Notes: generated by a model from the letters alone, not told the origin. A stretch of 58,834 nt of DNA from Bacillus sp. Bos-x628 (GCF_040500475.1 NZ_CP159359.1:1-58834), one strand, 5' to 3'. Positions 17,297-25,456 are shown, counted from the stretch's first letter. Numbers and translations are program-made.

Positions 17297-18546
17297 GAGA
17301 AGCACAACTTTTAAGTAAAATCATTGACGAAAACAGTTTCTTCACATTGAATAAATTCAACGTTAACAGTGATGACTTTGAGGCTTACCCCCACGTATAT
17401 GACTTTGTGAAGCGATATGTAGAGGAATACAACCAAACACCTGATTACAGAACAGTGGTCAGCGAGTTTGAGGACTTTGATTATTACGCCGACGTAACCG
17501 ATTCTTACGCATACCTATGTAAGTCGATTAAAAGTGCTAGTGCTAAACGTAAGTCCGCCCTTCGCCTTAGCAAGATCAACGAGAACTATAAGACAATGTC
17601 AGGTGCTGAGTTTACAAAGTGGTTGAAAGATGAGGCGACAGCCCTTGAAGCTTTGGCCAGTTCTAGTTCGGGTACAGTAACCAATTATGCTACAAATGGT
17701 GAAGAACGTAAGGAATGGTACACCCAAAATAAGGACACGAGTGTATTAAGCTACATTCCTACGCCTTACCCTTCCTTAACTGAATGGTTGGGCGGCGGCC
17801 TTTCCTTAGGAGACATGACACTACTCATGGCTTACACCAACAAAGGGAAATCTTGGTTAGGTTCTCATATGGGGAACGTGGCACATCTAAACAACTTTGG
17901 TGTTATTCATTACTCACCTGAGTTAAGTAAACAACAACAGGCTTACAGGAACGACACATTGAGAGGTCATTTCAATAACGTGGATATTCGTCGAGGAAAG
18001 CTGACCAATGAAGATGAATACCTGTCATACTTAGACACCTTCAACGAAAATCAGGAAGTTCCTTACTTCATCAAGACAATGGAGGACTTACCTCATGGCC
18101 TTTCTGTTGAGGTTATTCGTGCTGACCTTGAGATGTATGGCGATAAAATTCAAATGGTTATTATTGACGGTTTTAACTTGATGAAACACCCAAAACTTGG
18201 TAGAGAAGGTATGTCTGCCACGAGTCGAGAATTGCGTCAAGTGTTCGGACGACACAACGTTGCTGGATTAGTGATTCACCAAACACCTACTTCTGCTGAA
18301 AAGGAAATGAGGGTTGATGAGGACGATTTGGACGTTGAGATTCCTGTACCTCAATTGACTGACTACAGTGAGACTATTGCTGTGGTTCAGGATAGTGCAA
18401 CGGTACTGACCTTCAACCAAAAGGACGGACGTGGCCGCCTGATGATAGCCAAGTGTCGTGAACCTCATGTAGGTAAGTCGGTTGATCTACGTTGCAACTT
18501 CAACTTGGGATATATCACCGAGTCTACACCCGTCGATCTATTTTAA
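17293..18546 (+). CDS. replicative DNA helicase (DnaB-like)
   Basis: This 417-residue protein has an N-terminal helical domain and a RecA-type motor: LTEWLGGGLSLGDMTLLMAY leads into the P-loop TNKGKS (about residue 181), with Walker B MVIIDGFNLM near 287. The first Gly of the usual P-loop is Ala here. Its start overlaps the loader stop. It unwinds the fork ahead of the phage polymerase. Length and order match phage DnaB/DnaC pairs. Confidence 0.85.
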   Translation: MREAQLLSKIIDENSFFTLNKFNVNSDDFEAYPHVYDFVKRYVEEYNQTPDYRTVVSEFEDFDYYADVTDSYAYLCKSIKSASAKRKSALRLSKINENYKTMSGAEFTKWLKDEATALEALASSSSGTVTNYATNGEERKEWYTQNKDTSVLSYIPTPYPSLTEWLGGGLSLGDMTLLMAYTNKGKSWLGSHMGNVAHLNNFGVIHYSPELSKQQQAYRNDTLRGHFNNVDIRRGKLTNEDEYLSYLDTFNENQEVPYFIKTMEDLPHGLSVEVIRADLEMYGDKIQMVIIDGFNLMKHPKLGREGMSATSRELRQVFGRHNVAGLVIHQTPTSAEKEMRVDEDDLDVEIPVPQLTDYSETIAVVQDSATVLTFNQKDGRGRLMIAKCREPHVGKSVDLRCNFNLGYITESTPVDLF

Positions 18547-18595
18547 TAATAATATTGGTATTGATACTGTTATTGATAATGATTGTAATAACCTT
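18547..18595 (+). repeat. RNY-periodic hairpin element
   Basis: A run of purine-N-pyrimidine triplets (AAT ATT GGT ATT GAT ACT ...) lies right after the helicase stop. GTTATT and AATAAC can pair. See the dispersed-family finding. Confidence 0.5.
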
Positions 18596-18598
18596 GTT

Positions 18599-18631
18599 GG
18601 TACTGAATTTAATGGTCAGTACCTTTTTTTT
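18599..18631 (+). terminator. intrinsic terminator after helicase
   Basis: GGTACTGA and TCAGTACC form a perfect 8-bp stem followed by T8, just before the next class I element. Confidence 0.9.
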
Positions 18632-18633
18632 AT

Positions 18634-18670
18634 TGTCCTAAAAGCGTTGCCGTCTGCAAGTTTCTAAGTG
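18634..18670 (+). promoter_or_regulatory. class I early promoter element 2
   Basis: TGTCC at 18634, TGCAAGT at 18655, then CTAAGTG. Serves 18698-19412. Confidence 0.75.
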
Positions 18671-18697
18671 AATACATCCTAAAGGAGATTGATGAAA

Positions 18698-19030
18698 ATG
18701 TGGATTAAATTAGTAGATGGAGTATTAAAGGAAATCTATTCTGACACTCTTCACTATGAGGGTTGTGATACTTGCGGTTATGGAAGTTCCTATTTCAACG
18801 AGTTTACAATTGTTTTGACAGGAGGACTCATTGAGGTAGAAGTTGAAAATATGTTCAGTTACGCACTATCAGAGGGTCACTTGATGAAAATATTACTCAG
18901 TAATATCGAGATAATTAAACAGCTTACAGAGTTCCAATTTTACCAATGGCTGAAAAATGAATTGAATTTGATTGATGCTGATAAGATTACGGTCGAAACC
19001 ACTTTAGAACAAGGTGGTTATGTCCATTAG
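18698..19030 (+). CDS. conserved phage protein of unknown function with CxxC
   Basis: The start is ATG 18698 (110 residues) or ATG 18692; AAGGAG at 18682-18687 fits either. The N-terminal part contains EGCDTCGYGSSYFNEF, a Cys pair in a glycine-rich turn often seen in small Bacillus phage proteins, followed by a mostly helical C-terminus. No function recognised. It overlaps the next gene and is probably co-translated. Confidence 0.65.
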   Translation: MWIKLVDGVLKEIYSDTLHYEGCDTCGYGSSYFNEFTIVLTGGLIEVEVENMFSYALSEGHLMKILLSNIEIIKQLTEFQFYQWLKNELNLIDADKITVETTLEQGGYVH

Positions 19031-19292
19031 TAGAGGGTATTGGAAGGGTGCAGAGGTTGAAGACTTACTAGGAAAGACATTGACAAGGATTGAACAGTTT
19101 GGTGAGGATGAGTTACTTTTAGAAACTACAGAAGGTGATCAGTATCTTATGTATCACGAACAAGACTGTTGCGAATCAGTGTACATTGAGGACATTATCG
19201 GTGACTTAGCTGATCTTATCGGAAACCCTCTTTTAATGGCTGAGTCTGTAAGTGAAGATGGAGATAGTGAAGATTTCGGAACGACTACATGA
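19020..19292 (+). CDS. DUF7448-like protein, cut by an in-frame TGA
   Basis: The start is ATG 19020 after AAGGTGG. The 90-residue product has the pattern YLMYHEQDCCESVYIEDIIG, which I associate with small DUF7448-type phage proteins. The stop TGA at 19290-19292 stands where relatives have a Trp-containing TWTFYKF-like segment. The same frame continues after it ([20 protein letters not shown]) to a TGA at 19410-19412, so the family C-terminus is still present. It may be a nonsense mutation, readthrough or a sequence error. Confidence 0.65.
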   Translation: MSISRGYWKGAEVEDLLGKTLTRIEQFGEDELLLETTEGDQYLMYHEQDCCESVYIEDIIGDLADLIGNPLLMAESVSEDGDSEDFGTTT

Positions 19293-19412
19293 ACATTCTA
19301 CAAATTCGCCACTATTAAGGGAGATGTCACTTTACGCTGGCTTGGTATATCAAACGGATATTATTCAGAATCAGTCGATCTTGTGAAAGTTCCTGATGAT
19401 GAAAAATATTGA
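19293..19412 (+). pseudogene. C-terminal part of the DUF7448-like gene after in-frame TGA
   Basis: This stretch has 39 codons in the same frame as 19020-19292 and encodes a well-preserved family end ([12 protein letters not shown]). It has no start codon or ribosome binding site of its own, so it is made only if the TGA is read through. Confidence 0.6.
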
Positions 19413-19435
19413 TTTTCTGATGGGTTAGGACTTAA

Positions 19436-19472
19436 TGTCCTAATCCTTTTTCTATTTGCAAGTGTATAAGTG
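19436..19472 (+). promoter_or_regulatory. class I early promoter element 3
   Basis: TGTCC at 19436, TGCAAGT at 19457, then ATAAGTG. Serves 19487 and the primase. Confidence 0.75.
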
Positions 19473-19486
19473 AGGTGAAGAAAAAA

Positions 19487-19711
19487 ATGAATAGAGTTAA
19501 ATTATATCAAAAGTGTTATGACCGAATCGGTATGAAGGTAATGGAGAAAACGGAAATGAAAACAGGAATATTGAACTCATTTGAGGTTATCGACAATCCT
19601 GATGGGACGTTATCGGTTTTCTACATTGTGGGATTTGAGAACGAAAATAGCATGTGGTCAGAAAAACACCATGAGTCCAACATTGTTCTAATGAAGGGTA
19701 CAGAATTGTGA
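19487..19711 (+). CDS. small protein upstream of primase, unknown function
   Basis: The product is 74 residues from ATG 19487, nine bases after GAGGTG. The sequence (GMKVMEKTEMKTGILNSFEV; FYIVGFENENSMWSEKHHES) suggests a small beta barrel but no family was recognised. Its stop overlaps the primase GTG start, so the two are translationally coupled and may act together. Confidence 0.6.
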   Translation: MNRVKLYQKCYDRIGMKVMEKTEMKTGILNSFEVIDNPDGTLSVFYIVGFENENSMWSEKHHESNIVLMKGTEL

Positions 19712-20658
19712 TCATTAGAAAGAACGGCTTTGAGTACGACATTGACGTTGATATTCGGGAAGAACTCTCCAACTTTGATTGGCACAGGCCTAACATAAAG
19801 GGAAGTGAAATGATGGCATGTTCCCCATTCAGGGATGAACATACACCCTCCTTTGCTGTTAACTTGGAAACAGGCTTGTGGCAGGATTTTGGAGGATTTG
19901 GAAGTCAAAGTAAAGGAAATTTAATAACTCTGCTGTCGTATCTTAGAAATGAGACACCTTCGGAAATAGAAGATTACTTGCTAGCCAAGTACGGTATCGA
20001 TCTTAGTGATGTTGACAAACTTGAACTTAATGTTGATTTTAGTATCGATTCTAATACTGAAACTATTATCAGTAGCGAGGCATACAGGCAATTTGCTTTC
20101 CGTTCCCCGTATCTCGAAAAGAGAGGAATTAGCGAGAAGATACAGCGTGCCTTTAGAATCGGCTATGACAAAGCAAGCAAGGCTGTTTCTTTTCCTTGGC
20201 AAGACATAAAAGGGAATATTGTAAATATAAAGTTTAGATCAACCACGTCAAAACAATTCTTCTACTATCCGAAAGGACAACAATTGAAGAACCATATTTA
20301 TGGTTTACACTTCATATATAAATTGAAGTCAGAAACAGTTTACCTAGTGGAATCAGAAATTGATGCTTTATATCTGTGGACACATGGTTTGCCTGCTGTA
20401 GCGATAGGGGGAAGTAAGATAAGTGATAAGCGTAAACAACTATTACTTAGATCACCAATTAAACGACTGGTACTGGCCACTGATAACGACGCTGTAGGGG
20501 AAGAGATCAGAGGGAGAGTTACAGACATGCTGGCGGGTTCTATGGAGGTATATGAAATTCATTTACCTGATAAGGTAAAGGATGTAAACGATCTCACGAC
20601 TGACGAATTAAAAGACGTGTGTGAGAATGCCACACCTAGAAATATAAAATTATTTTAA
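19708..20658 (+). CDS. DnaG-type primase with degenerate zinc domain
   Basis: This 316-residue protein starts at GTG. The N-terminal part CSPFRDEHTPSFAVN matches the CHC2 zinc-binding domain of bacterial primases, but the later His/Cys ligands are replaced (LWQDFGGFG). The TOPRIM catalytic motifs are present: VESEIDALYLW (Glu, about residue 214) and LATDNDAVGEE (Asp-x-Asp, about 258). It is shorter than cellular DnaG and lacks a helicase-binding domain. It would make RNA primers for the phage fork. Confidence 0.85.
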   Translation: MIIRKNGFEYDIDVDIREELSNFDWHRPNIKGSEMMACSPFRDEHTPSFAVNLETGLWQDFGGFGSQSKGNLITLLSYLRNETPSEIEDYLLAKYGIDLSDVDKLELNVDFSIDSNTETIISSEAYRQFAFRSPYLEKRGISEKIQRAFRIGYDKASKAVSFPWQDIKGNIVNIKFRSTTSKQFFYYPKGQQLKNHIYGLHFIYKLKSETVYLVESEIDALYLWTHGLPAVAIGGSKISDKRKQLLLRSPIKRLVLATDNDAVGEEIRGRVTDMLAGSMEVYEIHLPDKVKDVNDLTTDELKDVCENATPRNIKLF

Positions 20659-20661
20659 CAG

Positions 20662-20694
20662 AATCCAGCCAAAACTTAGGCTGGATTTTTTTTT
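20662..20694 (+). terminator. intrinsic terminator after primase
   Basis: AATCCAGCC and GGCTGGATT form a 9-bp perfect stem followed by nine or more T. Confidence 0.95.
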
Positions 20695-20708
20695 ATTTTG
20701 ACGAACAT

Positions 20709-20828
20709 ATGCGGAATAACCTATTGAAAGTTCAGGCACATCAAGGGGTTGAATGATCAAAGAAAAATCTGACGAGGATTTTACGTGTGGAAACATTACA
20801 AATTTATGTAGACAAGGGTAATATATAG
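20709..20828 (+). pseudogene. small ORF with in-frame TGA
   Basis: The frame opens at ATG 20709 (MRNNLLKVQAHQGVE), meets TGA at 20754-20756 and continues in the same frame with SKKNLTRILRVETLQIYVDK to TAG at 20826. The second half looks protein-like. No good ribosome binding site is seen. It may be a decayed small gene. Confidence 0.35.
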
Positions 20829-21180
20829 GAGTATATTCAATAGTGTAGTACACAGGACTGCACAGCAGTACACTACATTACACAGTATAACACTTCCCTT
20901 TTGGTCGAACACCTCACAGCAGGTTCTTACACTTCTCTAGTTCGGCCACTTTCCCTTAAAAAGGAAACAAAATTGAATAGAAAAATTCTGATTTTTCACG
21001 CCTAGTGACTAGGCATATTTAGTGATGCCTAATTTACGTCACTGGGATTCTTTTTACTCTTAAAACCGAACAAATGTTCTTTTTTGTGAGGCTTATTTAG
21101 TAATGCCTTTTTCAAGGTGTCACAGTTTTTCGTCCTCTTCTAATCAAAGAGTGAAGGGTAAAAAACTTTTTAAAATTGCA
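20829..21180 (+). other. gene-free region with several stem-loops
   Basis: The region holds TAGTGTA/TACACTA at 20841-20875. A stacked double stem at 21004-21043 consists of AGTGAC/GTCACT enclosing TAGGCAT/ATGCCTA. A similar AGGC...GCCT hairpin lies near 21090-21108, and a short terminator GAACA/TGTTC plus T6 at 21068-21085. I see no gene. Confidence 0.6.
21068..21085 (+). terminator. short intrinsic terminator
   Basis: GAACA, AA, TGTTC, then T6. Confidence 0.55.
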
Positions 21181-21217
21181 TGTCCTAAAAGTGTCCTGAA
21201 CTGCAAGTACCTAAGTG
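21181..21217 (+). promoter_or_regulatory. class I early promoter element 4
   Basis: TGTCC at 21181, TGCAAGT at 21202, then CTAAGTG. It drives the sigma-like gene itself, which would allow autoregulation. Confidence 0.75.
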
Positions 21218-21255
21218 TAAAGCATTAAAAATAACCTAAAAGGTGGAACATCTAA

Positions 21256-21948
21256 ATGAAAACTTTCTTTGAAATTATTGAGGGCAAAAACTATCGCCAA
21301 CTATCTACTGCACAGAAGGAAGAAGTTCAAAACCGTCAAACTGAACTAGTTTTGAAATGGCAAGACGAAAGCAACGAACTCAAAAAGGAGATTATTTTTG
21401 ATGAACTGTTTGCTTCAATTAACGGCCTTATCAAAGGTATGGCTTTCCGTCAGGCTGAACGTTCTTTTTCTGTAGAACAGGAGGACTTTGAGGGCATTAT
21501 GTATCTTACCCTAGTAGAGACGTTGGTTAACTTCGACCGCACATTAGGCAAGCCTTTCCAACCAATCTTCCTATACAACGTTAAGAATGAGATCAAAATG
21601 ATGTACCGCCAAAAAGGTTACGACATTCACGAAGAAACGTTAACGACTCATAGCCGTCTCGATTCTCCTTCACCAGTAGATTCAACAGTCACTATGGGCG
21701 ACGCTTTGGAAGTGGGACAAGCTTACACAGGGGATGTTGAAACTTTTTTATCTATCGAACAAGTGATTAAGAATACGTTTGGGGAGGACGAGAAGAAAAG
21801 AACTATAGTTCACATGGCTATCCAGAACTTCAAGCGTAACGAAATTGTGTCAGCAATTGCAGAGTTAGGTCAGTCACCAGATACAGTGGCAAAGCAAGTG
21901 AATCGCACTGTTAATAAATTCAAGGAAGCTTACATTGCCTTAACTTAA
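21256..21948 (+). CDS. sigma-70-like RNA polymerase sigma factor
   Basis: This 230-residue protein has ECF-like layout. A region-2-like part (FDELFASINGLIKGMAFRQA; FEGIMYLTLVETLVNFDRTL; PIFLYNVKNEIKMMYRQKGY) is followed by a C-terminal region-4-like helix pair (RNEIVSAIAELGQSPDTVAK). It could direct RNA polymerase to the unusual class I promoters of this phage. It has its own class I element upstream. The call as sigma factor is by overall pattern; the promoter link is inference. Confidence 0.65.
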   Translation: MKTFFEIIEGKNYRQLSTAQKEEVQNRQTELVLKWQDESNELKKEIIFDELFASINGLIKGMAFRQAERSFSVEQEDFEGIMYLTLVETLVNFDRTLGKPFQPIFLYNVKNEIKMMYRQKGYDIHEETLTTHSRLDSPSPVDSTVTMGDALEVGQAYTGDVETFLSIEQVIKNTFGEDEKKRTIVHMAIQNFKRNEIVSAIAELGQSPDTVAKQVNRTVNKFKEAYIALT

Positions 21949-22084
21949 CTGAATTGTTTTGGGAACGAGTAACTTAAGTTACATCTGTTTATAGAAGGCA
22001 ATCCTCCAAGTCCAATGGCATTAAGACGTTAAAAGGTTGCCTCATTACAACAGCTTACAAACAGCTAATAGGAGGAAATTGTGT

Positions 22085-22777
22085 ATGTCATTATTTACAG
22101 CAACAGGTGATCAAGCTAAGGAATCAGCAAGTAAGAAAAACGTGGACTTAAAAACGGCTTATATCCGTTTGAAAGAAAATGAAAGTGTACGTGTACGTGT
22201 ACTTGGACTCACCGACTATGTTGAATACAAGTCTCATGGTGATTATAACCTTGGGATTTACAATCAACCATGTCTTACACCAGCAACAGGTGAGGTTGAC
22301 CCACTATGTGTGGCCGCAAATTCTGGGGTAGAGGGATTTGACAAGCTGAAAGCGAAAAAGCGTTATATTTTTGCACTTTACGACATTGATATGAAGGCTA
22401 TTCGATTCTGGGATGCGTCTAAGACACAGGCAAACAAGTTGATTAGTGAGATTGAGGAATACAAAGACAGTATTATTTCTGACGATTATTCTGATCTTAT
22501 TGCATTCAACTTTAAGCGTACAGGCGACAAGACGGAAACGGTTTACAGCTTACTTCCGATCATGAAGTTAGATAAAAGTGGTAAAGAAGGATTTGCTTCT
22601 GGGGATGAGGTTAAAGTTGAACTCAAAGACTTTGAATCGGTCTTGATTCCACGCACACCTGAACAGCAAATTGAAGCCCTGAAAAACGCTGGTTTCCCTG
22701 TTGAGGACTATTTCTCATCTGAGGAAATCTCTGCAACAAATGTTGATGGTGACGAGAATCCTACACAGGAATTTTAA
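22085..22777 (+). CDS. single-stranded DNA-binding protein (candidate)
   Basis: The start is ATG 22085 after AGGAGG (230 residues); the longer frame from 22037 lacks a site. The core contains ESVRVRVLGLTDYVEYKSHG and KKRYIFALYDIDMKAIRFWD, compatible with an OB fold. The C-terminus is acidic and ends in Phe (VDGDENPTQEF), as in SSB and T7 gp2.5-type proteins where this tail binds polymerase and helicase partners. It lies between replication genes and the DNA polymerase. No homology search was made. Confidence 0.65.
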   Translation: MSLFTATGDQAKESASKKNVDLKTAYIRLKENESVRVRVLGLTDYVEYKSHGDYNLGIYNQPCLTPATGEVDPLCVAANSGVEGFDKLKAKKRYIFALYDIDMKAIRFWDASKTQANKLISEIEEYKDSIISDDYSDLIAFNFKRTGDKTETVYSLLPIMKLDKSGKEGFASGDEVKVELKDFESVLIPRTPEQQIEALKNAGFPVEDYFSSEEISATNVDGDENPTQEF

Positions 22778-22786
22778 GAAAGATTT

Positions 22787-22870
22787 AAAAACCCTCTCAT
22801 ATTTGCGACGGAGTAGCAGAACTGCGTATCTGGTCAGGTAAAACTAACTAGACTTTTATGAGGGGGTTTT
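22787..22870 (+). terminator. long-loop terminator-like hairpin
   Basis: AAAACCCTCTCAT (22787-22799) pairs with ATGAGGGGGTTTT (22858-22870) with one wobble; the 58-base loop contains GCAG/CTGC. It could terminate the SSB-like transcript or be processed. Confidence 0.6.
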
Positions 22871-22875
22871 AACAA

Positions 22876-22957
22876 GGTGGGCGAATGTCGACTAATCGGA
22901 CTTAATACGATTCATCCTACCTTCGCTGTCAGTGTACCGTATCTTGACAGCCCCACC
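22876..22957 (+). ncRNA. structured RNA candidate, multi-helix
   Basis: GGTGGG (22876-22881) pairs with CCCACC (22952-22957). Inside, GCGAA pairs with TTCGC, CGA with TCG, and GCTGTCA (22925-22931) with TGACAGC (22945-22951). The nested helices resemble a small cloverleaf but not a tRNA. No ORF is present. Confidence 0.45.
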
Positions 22958-22958
22958 A

Positions 22959-23012
22959 ACCTTAGTATTAATACTAATATCAGTATCGTTTTTAATAACG
23001 TTATTAAATTTA
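22959..23012 (-). repeat. RNY-periodic palindromic element
   Basis: The stretch includes the perfect palindromes TAGTATTAATACTA and TTTAATAACGTTATTAAA. On the minus strand the triplets read AAC GTT ATT ... GAT ACT GAT ATT. Part of the dispersed family. Confidence 0.55.
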
Positions 23013-23036
23013 AAGGGGCTTGATCAGCCCTTTCCT

Positions 23037-23108
23037 ACCCCTATGGTGTAACGGATAGCACAGCATGATTCTACCTTGCTAGTCTGGGTTCGAGTCCTAG
23101 TGGGGGTG
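23037..23108 (+). tRNA. tRNA-Arg (UCU)
   Basis: Acceptor ACCCCTA pairs with TGGGGGT, the D stem is GTGT/GCAC, and the anticodon stem is GCATG/CTTGC with one mismatch. Loop ATTCTAC gives anticodon UCU. The T arm is CTGGG-TTCGAGT-CCTAG. CCA is not encoded. AGA codons are frequent in this AT-rich genome. Confidence 0.85.
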
Positions 23109-23114
23109 CTATAT

Positions 23115-23195
23115 GGAGAAGTAGCCAAGTGGTTAAGGCGTTGCATGTACAGTTAAATAAAAGCAAATCCGTAAGTTCGAATCTTACCTTCTCCA
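23115..23195 (+). tRNA. tRNA-like gene with abnormal anticodon arm
   Basis: Acceptor GGAGAAG/CTTCTCC is perfect; the D arm is GCC/GGC and the T arm GTAAG-TTCGAAT-CTTAC is perfect. The anticodon region does not form a normal 5-bp stem with a 7-base loop. Either TTGC pairs with GCAA around an 18-base loop, or a weak stem presents GUA (Tyr) in a long-variable-arm tRNA. Identity is uncertain. Confidence 0.6.
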
Positions 23196-23214
23196 AAACT
23201 CATTCAGCTTATAG

Positions 23215-23246
23215 AGGACATACCTAAAAATGGTATGTCCTTTTTC
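23215..23246 (+). terminator. intrinsic terminator after tRNAs, overlapping class I element
   Basis: AGGACATACC and GGTATGTCCT form a perfect 10-bp stem followed by T. The TGTCC of the class I element lies inside the 3' arm. Confidence 0.85.
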
Positions 23247-23272
23247 TGTATACAAATGCAAGTTTCTAATTG
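23236..23272 (+). promoter_or_regulatory. class I early promoter element 5
   Basis: TGTCC at 23236, TGCAAGT at 23257, then CTAATTG. Serves the DNA polymerase operon. Confidence 0.75.
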
Positions 23273-23283
23273 AGGTGATAGAA

Positions 23284-25443
23284 ATGGAATTATTCAATCC
23301 TGAACTTGAAACAGTGAATGAGGACGAAAAGAAGTTAAATCGTGTACGTGAGGCTGAACGCAAAAAAGCGTTGAAAGAGTATCAGCCTACAGATGAAGAA
23401 GTTTGGGAAACAGGTTATGAAACGCATACAGGGAGTCGTAAAGCTGGCATCTATCAAATGAAGCTATCAGATGCAGATAAGCGAAAACTGGATGCAGTTA
23501 AGAAGGCCATTGACGCTGGGGAGTTAACTAGAGGCGTGGACGACATGAAGAAATTTAACAAGACTCATGCCTTGAAATTGTACGACATTCTTGTTAAGAA
23601 ACAGCGTGGGGCAATTTTAGAGGACATGGTAAAGAGAACACCTAGCAACTACATTCTAGCAATGGACGAATTTACACTTGGGCAGATGTTTGAAGTGTTG
23701 AAAGATGAACCGATTATATCTGTTGATACTGAGACAACAGGGCTTAACTTATACGGTCGAGACAAAATTGTTGGCGTATCTTTTACAGCACCTAATGCTG
23801 ATCTTCATTGGTACATTCCTTTGAGACATGATGAGGATAACGCACCATTTGAAAAGGCTAGATACTACATTGAACAGGTGCTTACTCTTAAAAATGACAA
23901 AGTGCTAGCAAATGCTATTTTTGACCTTCACCAGCTACGGACAGAAGGTTTAGAAATGAATGGGGAAATTCACGACGTTCAAATAATGATGAAGGTTCTC
24001 AATGAAAATGAACCGTCGTACAAATTGAAAGACTTAGTATCTAAATACTTGAAAATTGAGGGTGACAACTTTGACAAGCTGTTTGGTGAAACCCCTTTCA
24101 ATGAAGTGGCTTTGAAGTATGCCAGATACTACGCATGTAAAGATACACATATCACATGGTTATTATATGTGTTCCTATTGGAACATTTGAAGAAGCAGAA
24201 AGGCTTATACAACTACTATATGAAGGTTGAACAGCCTTTGACACGAGTTGTTTTTGAAATGGAAAGGCAGGGATTCATTCCTATTCTTGATGAGGCTGAT
24301 AAAGTTTCCGTCAAATTAGGTGCAAAGGTTGAAACCTTAAAGGAGTCGCTTATTGAGGAACTTGGCGACATTAACCTTAATTCTCCTAAACAGCTACTTC
24401 CAGCCCTTAAAGCACTTGGTCTTGATCTGGACAGTACAGCTAAGGATGAATTAAAGAAAAACAAGCACCATCCGACCGTAAGTAAACTTTTAGAATACAG
24501 AAAACTTCACAAATTGAATAAGGACTTTATTTCTAAGATAAGGGACTTTATTCAGCCTGATGGAAAGGTTCATGGAACGTTTAATCCTAATGGGGCAAGG
24601 ACGGGTCGGTTCTCATCTAAAGAACCTAACTTACAACAGATTCCACCTGAGGCTAGAACTATCTATCGTGTAGACGACGACAGCTTGATTCTAGGCCTTG
24701 ACTTTAAAGCCCAAGAACCACGTATGTTAGCACACTACACGCAAGAACCAATCTTAGTAGATAACTACACTAAGGGTCGTGACTTGTACGCAACGCTGGC
24801 CAGCGAGTTTTACGGAAAATCCTATGAAGAATGCTACAAAACACCAGATGGTGAGGATACCAAGGAACGAAAAACTTTTAAGGTTGTCGTCTTGGCGATC
24901 ATGTACGGCATGGGAGGGAAATCCCTTGGGAATTCACTAGGAATTAAAGAGAAAGAAGCACAAGCCATTATTGATAAATTTTATGTACAGTTTCCAAAGG
25001 TAGCACAGTTCGTTAAGAAAAATACGGTTGAGGCTTGCCGCCAAGGTTTTGTTGAAATGAAGCTGGGGGATGTTGTCAGGAAGCGTCGACTCCCCTTCTT
25101 CCGAGGTAAGAACCCAAAATACGCTTATGATACATTCTCAACTAACGCTAAGATTCAGGGGACAACAGCAATTCAAACAAAACTATGCATGATTGAAGGA
25201 TACAAACTTTGTCAACATTTGTCGAAACCTGACAGAGAGTTTGCTGTCTTGGCATGTATACATGATGAACTTCTTTACAAAGTCCCTAAGGATATTACTA
25301 GAGAAGAAGTCACGCTGTTTGAAAACATTATGACTGACACCGTGAAGCTGAATAATATTCCTTCTGGTACAGATGGTGTGCTTGGAAATTGTTGGGGCAA
25401 CTTGACTCCCGTTGATAAGCACTTTGAACAGCAAGCTAACTAA
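23284..25443 (+). CDS. family A DNA polymerase with 3'-5' exonuclease
   Basis: The start is ATG 23284 after GAGGTGA (719 residues); the upstream in-frame ATG 23230 lies inside the terminator. The exonuclease domain has SVDTETTGLNLYG near residue 146. Polymerase motifs are RTGRFSSKEPNLQQIP, motif A LDFKAQEPRMLAHY (about 472), motif B FKVVVLAIMYGMG (about 532) and motif C HDELL (about 660). It is the replicative polymerase of the phage. All catalytic acids are present; no 5' nuclease domain is fused. Confidence 0.95.
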   Translation: MELFNPELETVNEDEKKLNRVREAERKKALKEYQPTDEEVWETGYETHTGSRKAGIYQMKLSDADKRKLDAVKKAIDAGELTRGVDDMKKFNKTHALKLYDILVKKQRGAILEDMVKRTPSNYILAMDEFTLGQMFEVLKDEPIISVDTETTGLNLYGRDKIVGVSFTAPNADLHWYIPLRHDEDNAPFEKARYYIEQVLTLKNDKVLANAIFDLHQLRTEGLEMNGEIHDVQIMMKVLNENEPSYKLKDLVSKYLKIEGDNFDKLFGETPFNEVALKYARYYACKDTHITWLLYVFLLEHLKKQKGLYNYYMKVEQPLTRVVFEMERQGFIPILDEADKVSVKLGAKVETLKESLIEELGDINLNSPKQLLPALKALGLDLDSTAKDELKKNKHHPTVSKLLEYRKLHKLNKDFISKIRDFIQPDGKVHGTFNPNGARTGRFSSKEPNLQQIPPEARTIYRVDDDSLILGLDFKAQEPRMLAHYTQEPILVDNYTKGRDLYATLASEFYGKSYEECYKTPDGEDTKERKTFKVVVLAIMYGMGGKSLGNSLGIKEKEAQAIIDKFYVQFPKVAQFVKKNTVEACRQGFVEMKLGDVVRKRRLPFFRGKNPKYAYDTFSTNAKIQGTTAIQTKLCMIEGYKLCQHLSKPDREFAVLACIHDELLYKVPKDITREEVTLFENIMTDTVKLNNIPSGTDGVLGNCWGNLTPVDKHFEQQAN

Positions 25444-25456
25444 TTTCAATAAATAT

